Assembly (NCBI GenBank): GCA_964443275.1
Contig: CAYUCE010000074.1
Span: 1-6,834 of the forward strand
DNA: 6,834 nt
Source of the DNA: CAYUCE01 sp964443275
GTDB lineage: Bacteria > Bipolaricaulota > Bipolaricaulia > CAYUCE01
Reading direction: 5' to 3'
The notes beneath the pieces were generated by a model. The model made no database searches. It was given only the letters and a program-made list of their open reading frames with translations, and was not told the origin of the DNA. Positions 5,557-6,834 of this stretch are shown here, piece by piece; the first letter of the stretch is position 1, and the number at the start of each line of letters is the position of its first letter. The position numbers and the translations under genes are program-made.

Positions 5557-6587
5557 AAATTGCTATGCTTTCCTCTATATCTTGGCGTACTCCGCCTAGG
5601 GACTACGGACCCTGGGAGCAAATAACCAGTATTCTCACCGAAGGATTAGTGAAGAAAGGATATCAGGTGACCCTATTTGCCACCGGAGATTCCAAAACTT
5701 CGGCTACCTTGCATTGGGTATGCCCACGTCCCTATTCGGAGGACTCGAAGCTTGACCCCAAAGTATGGGAAGCTTTACATATATCCGAAGTGTTCGAACA
5801 GGCAGCAGATTTCGACCTAATTCACAATCATTTTGATTTCCTACCTTTGTCTTATTCATCTTTAGTAACTACCCCGGTTCTTACTACTATTCACGGCTTC
5901 TCTTCCCCCCGGATTCTACCCGTATATAAAAAATATGATCATAGTACTTATTACGTAGCCATAAGCGATGCTGATCGCCATCCAGAACTTAATTACATAG
6001 CTACTACTCACCATGGTATTCCTGTAGAGGAATATAAATTCGATGATCAACCTTCTGACTACCTACTTTTCTTGGGCAGAATTCACCCTCATAAAGGGAC
6101 CTCTGAAGCTATCAAAGTGGCCAAGCAAACAGGCCTACGTTTGTTAATCGCTGGAATCATTCACGATCAAGAATATTTCAACCGTCAAGTAAAGCCCCAG
6201 CTAGATGGAGATAAGATTAGGTACCTGGGCAAAGTAGATTCTGATCAGAAAAAAGAGCTTTTATCCAAAGCTCGCTGCCTGCTTCATCTGATCAATTTTG
6301 ATGAGCCATTTGGCCTGACGGTAATTGAAGCTATGGCCTCCGGGACCCCGGTCATTGCTTTAAATCGAGGATCCATGCCCGAAATAATAAGCCCAGGACG
6401 GACTGGCTTTTTGGTCCAAGATGGAGAACAAGCGACAGAGTGCATTGGGAAACTGGACTCTATCGATCGAGGTGAATGTAGACGGTGGGTTAAGAAGCAC
6501 TTTTCGGCTCAGAAAATGGTGGAAGAATATAGCTTAATCTATGAACGGATAATAAATGAGAGAAATGAAAGGGGGAAACTGAAATGA
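5553..6587 (+). CDS. GT4 family glycosyltransferase
   Basis: This 344-aa retaining glycosyltransferase of the GT-B fold transfers a sugar from a nucleotide-sugar donor in the cytoplasm. The N-terminal acceptor half begins SSISWRTPPRDYGPWEQ (7-23), where YGPWEQ replaces the more usual YGGxE, and continues to TTIHGF (111-116) and VAISDADR (135-142). The donor half has HHGIP (153-157), LFLGRIHPHKG (172-182) and the E-x7-E catalytic motif EPFGLTVIE (251-259), followed by MASGTPVIA. Length and motif order are complete. It starts 27 bases after the GH130 stop and overlaps the next gene by 4 nt (ATGA), so the three form one operon. Mannose is the donor sugar suggested by the GH130 neighbour, but nothing in the sequence fixes donor or acceptor. 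Confidence 0.9.
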   Translation: MKIAMLSSISWRTPPRDYGPWEQITSILTEGLVKKGYQVTLFATGDSKTSATLHWVCPRPYSEDSKLDPKVWEALHISEVFEQAADFDLIHNHFDFLPLSYSSLVTTPVLTTIHGFSSPRILPVYKKYDHSTYYVAISDADRHPELNYIATTHHGIPVEEYKFDDQPSDYLLFLGRIHPHKGTSEAIKVAKQTGLRLLIAGIIHDQEYFNRQVKPQLDGDKIRYLGKVDSDQKKELLSKARCLLHLINFDEPFGLTVIEAMASGTPVIALNRGSMPEIISPGRTGFLVQDGEQATECIGKLDSIDRGECRRWVKKHFSAQKMVEEYSLIYERIINERNERGKLK

Positions 6588-6834
6588 CTAAATTAAGTCA
6601 GATACTAAAAGAGATTCCAGTCTCCTTTGTGGCAACTTATCCTCCTAGACAGTGCGGCATAGGGACCTTCACTCATGATTTGGCATCGGCAGTAGCCGAG
6701 CTTCAAGGTGAGGAATTGAGCGAAAACAAACATCTACAAGTAATTGCGCTGGATGATCAACCCCAGGGGTATTCTTATGATGAAGAAGTGGATTTTGAAA
6801 TCGAAGCCCAAAAAAGAAACGACTACATCAAAGC
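6584..6834 (+). CDS. Second GT4-type glycosyltransferase, N-terminus only
   Basis: The ATG at 6584 overlaps the preceding stop and has a GGGGGA ribosome binding site (6571-6576). The frame is open for 83 codons to the window end. The start, SFVATYPPRQCGIGTFTHDL (residues 14-33), is the typical N-terminus of a GT-B glycosyltransferase group (GT4-type) with a glycine-rich acceptor-domain loop. Later residues FEIEAQKRNDYIKA also fit that group. The donor-binding half and the E-x7-E motif lie outside the window, so activity cannot be judged. It is probably co-transcribed and translationally coupled with the upstream GT4 gene and works on the same glycan. Confidence 0.82.
   Translation, partial: MTKLSQILKEIPVSFVATYPPRQCGIGTFTHDLASAVAELQGEELSENKHLQVIALDDQPQGYSYDEEVDFEIEAQKRNDYIK

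Noticed and set aside
5184..5621. 145-codon minus-strand frame opposite the GH130 and GT4 genes
   Set aside because: It is antisense to clear enzymes and shows no recognisable domain.

Overview
The window reads as bacterial DNA with compact operons, AGGAGG-type ribosome binding sites and 4-nt stop/start overlaps. A CIRCE-like heat-shock operator and a stranded DisA-type helix-hairpin-helix fragment point to a Firmicute. The inositol-phosphate genes are of the kind used by thermophiles to make di-myo-inositol phosphate (DIP) solutes, so a thermophilic clostridial-type organism is my best guess. This is inference; there is no rRNA or other taxonomic marker here.

Layout: two divergent gene sets leave a 425-bp intergenic region (4144-4568). 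Leftward (minus strand) run an HhH remnant (3934-4143), inositol-3-phosphate synthase (2844-3947), a stand-alone sugar/inositol-phosphate nucleotidyltransferase (2065-2784), a membrane CDP-alcohol phosphotransferase with a degenerate nucleotidyltransferase-like N-terminus (806-2068), and a divergent APH/choline-kinase-like protein that runs off the left edge (1-809). The last three are joined by 4-nt overlaps. Rightward (plus strand) run a GH130 mannoside phosphorylase/mannosidase-type protein (4569-5525), a GT4 glycosyltransferase (5553-6587), and a second GT4-type glycosyltransferase with a YPPRQCGIGTFT N-terminus (6584 to the right edge).

How the genes may work together: glucose-6-phosphate -> inositol-phosphate (Ino1) -> CDP-inositol (nucleotidyltransferase) -> an inositol phosphodiester such as phosphorylated DIP (membrane transferase). 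The kinase-like last gene has no assigned step in this pathway. The divergent operon handles mannosides or another glycan. Since mannosylated DIP is known in Thermotoga, a functional link between the two operons is possible but unproven.

Most interesting point: the leftward operon has a sigma-A-like promoter (TTGCCA, 16 nt, TATCAT) followed directly by TTAGCATTT-N9-GAGTGCTAA, which matches the CIRCE operator of the HrcA repressor in 16 of 18 arm positions with the exact 9-nt spacer. This suggests heat-shock (HrcA) control of inositol-solute synthesis. Other points worth checking are the altered catalytic motif of the CDP-alcohol transferase, its apparently dead N-terminal domain beside a complete stand-alone nucleotidyltransferase, and the DisA-like remnant just upstream of ino1.
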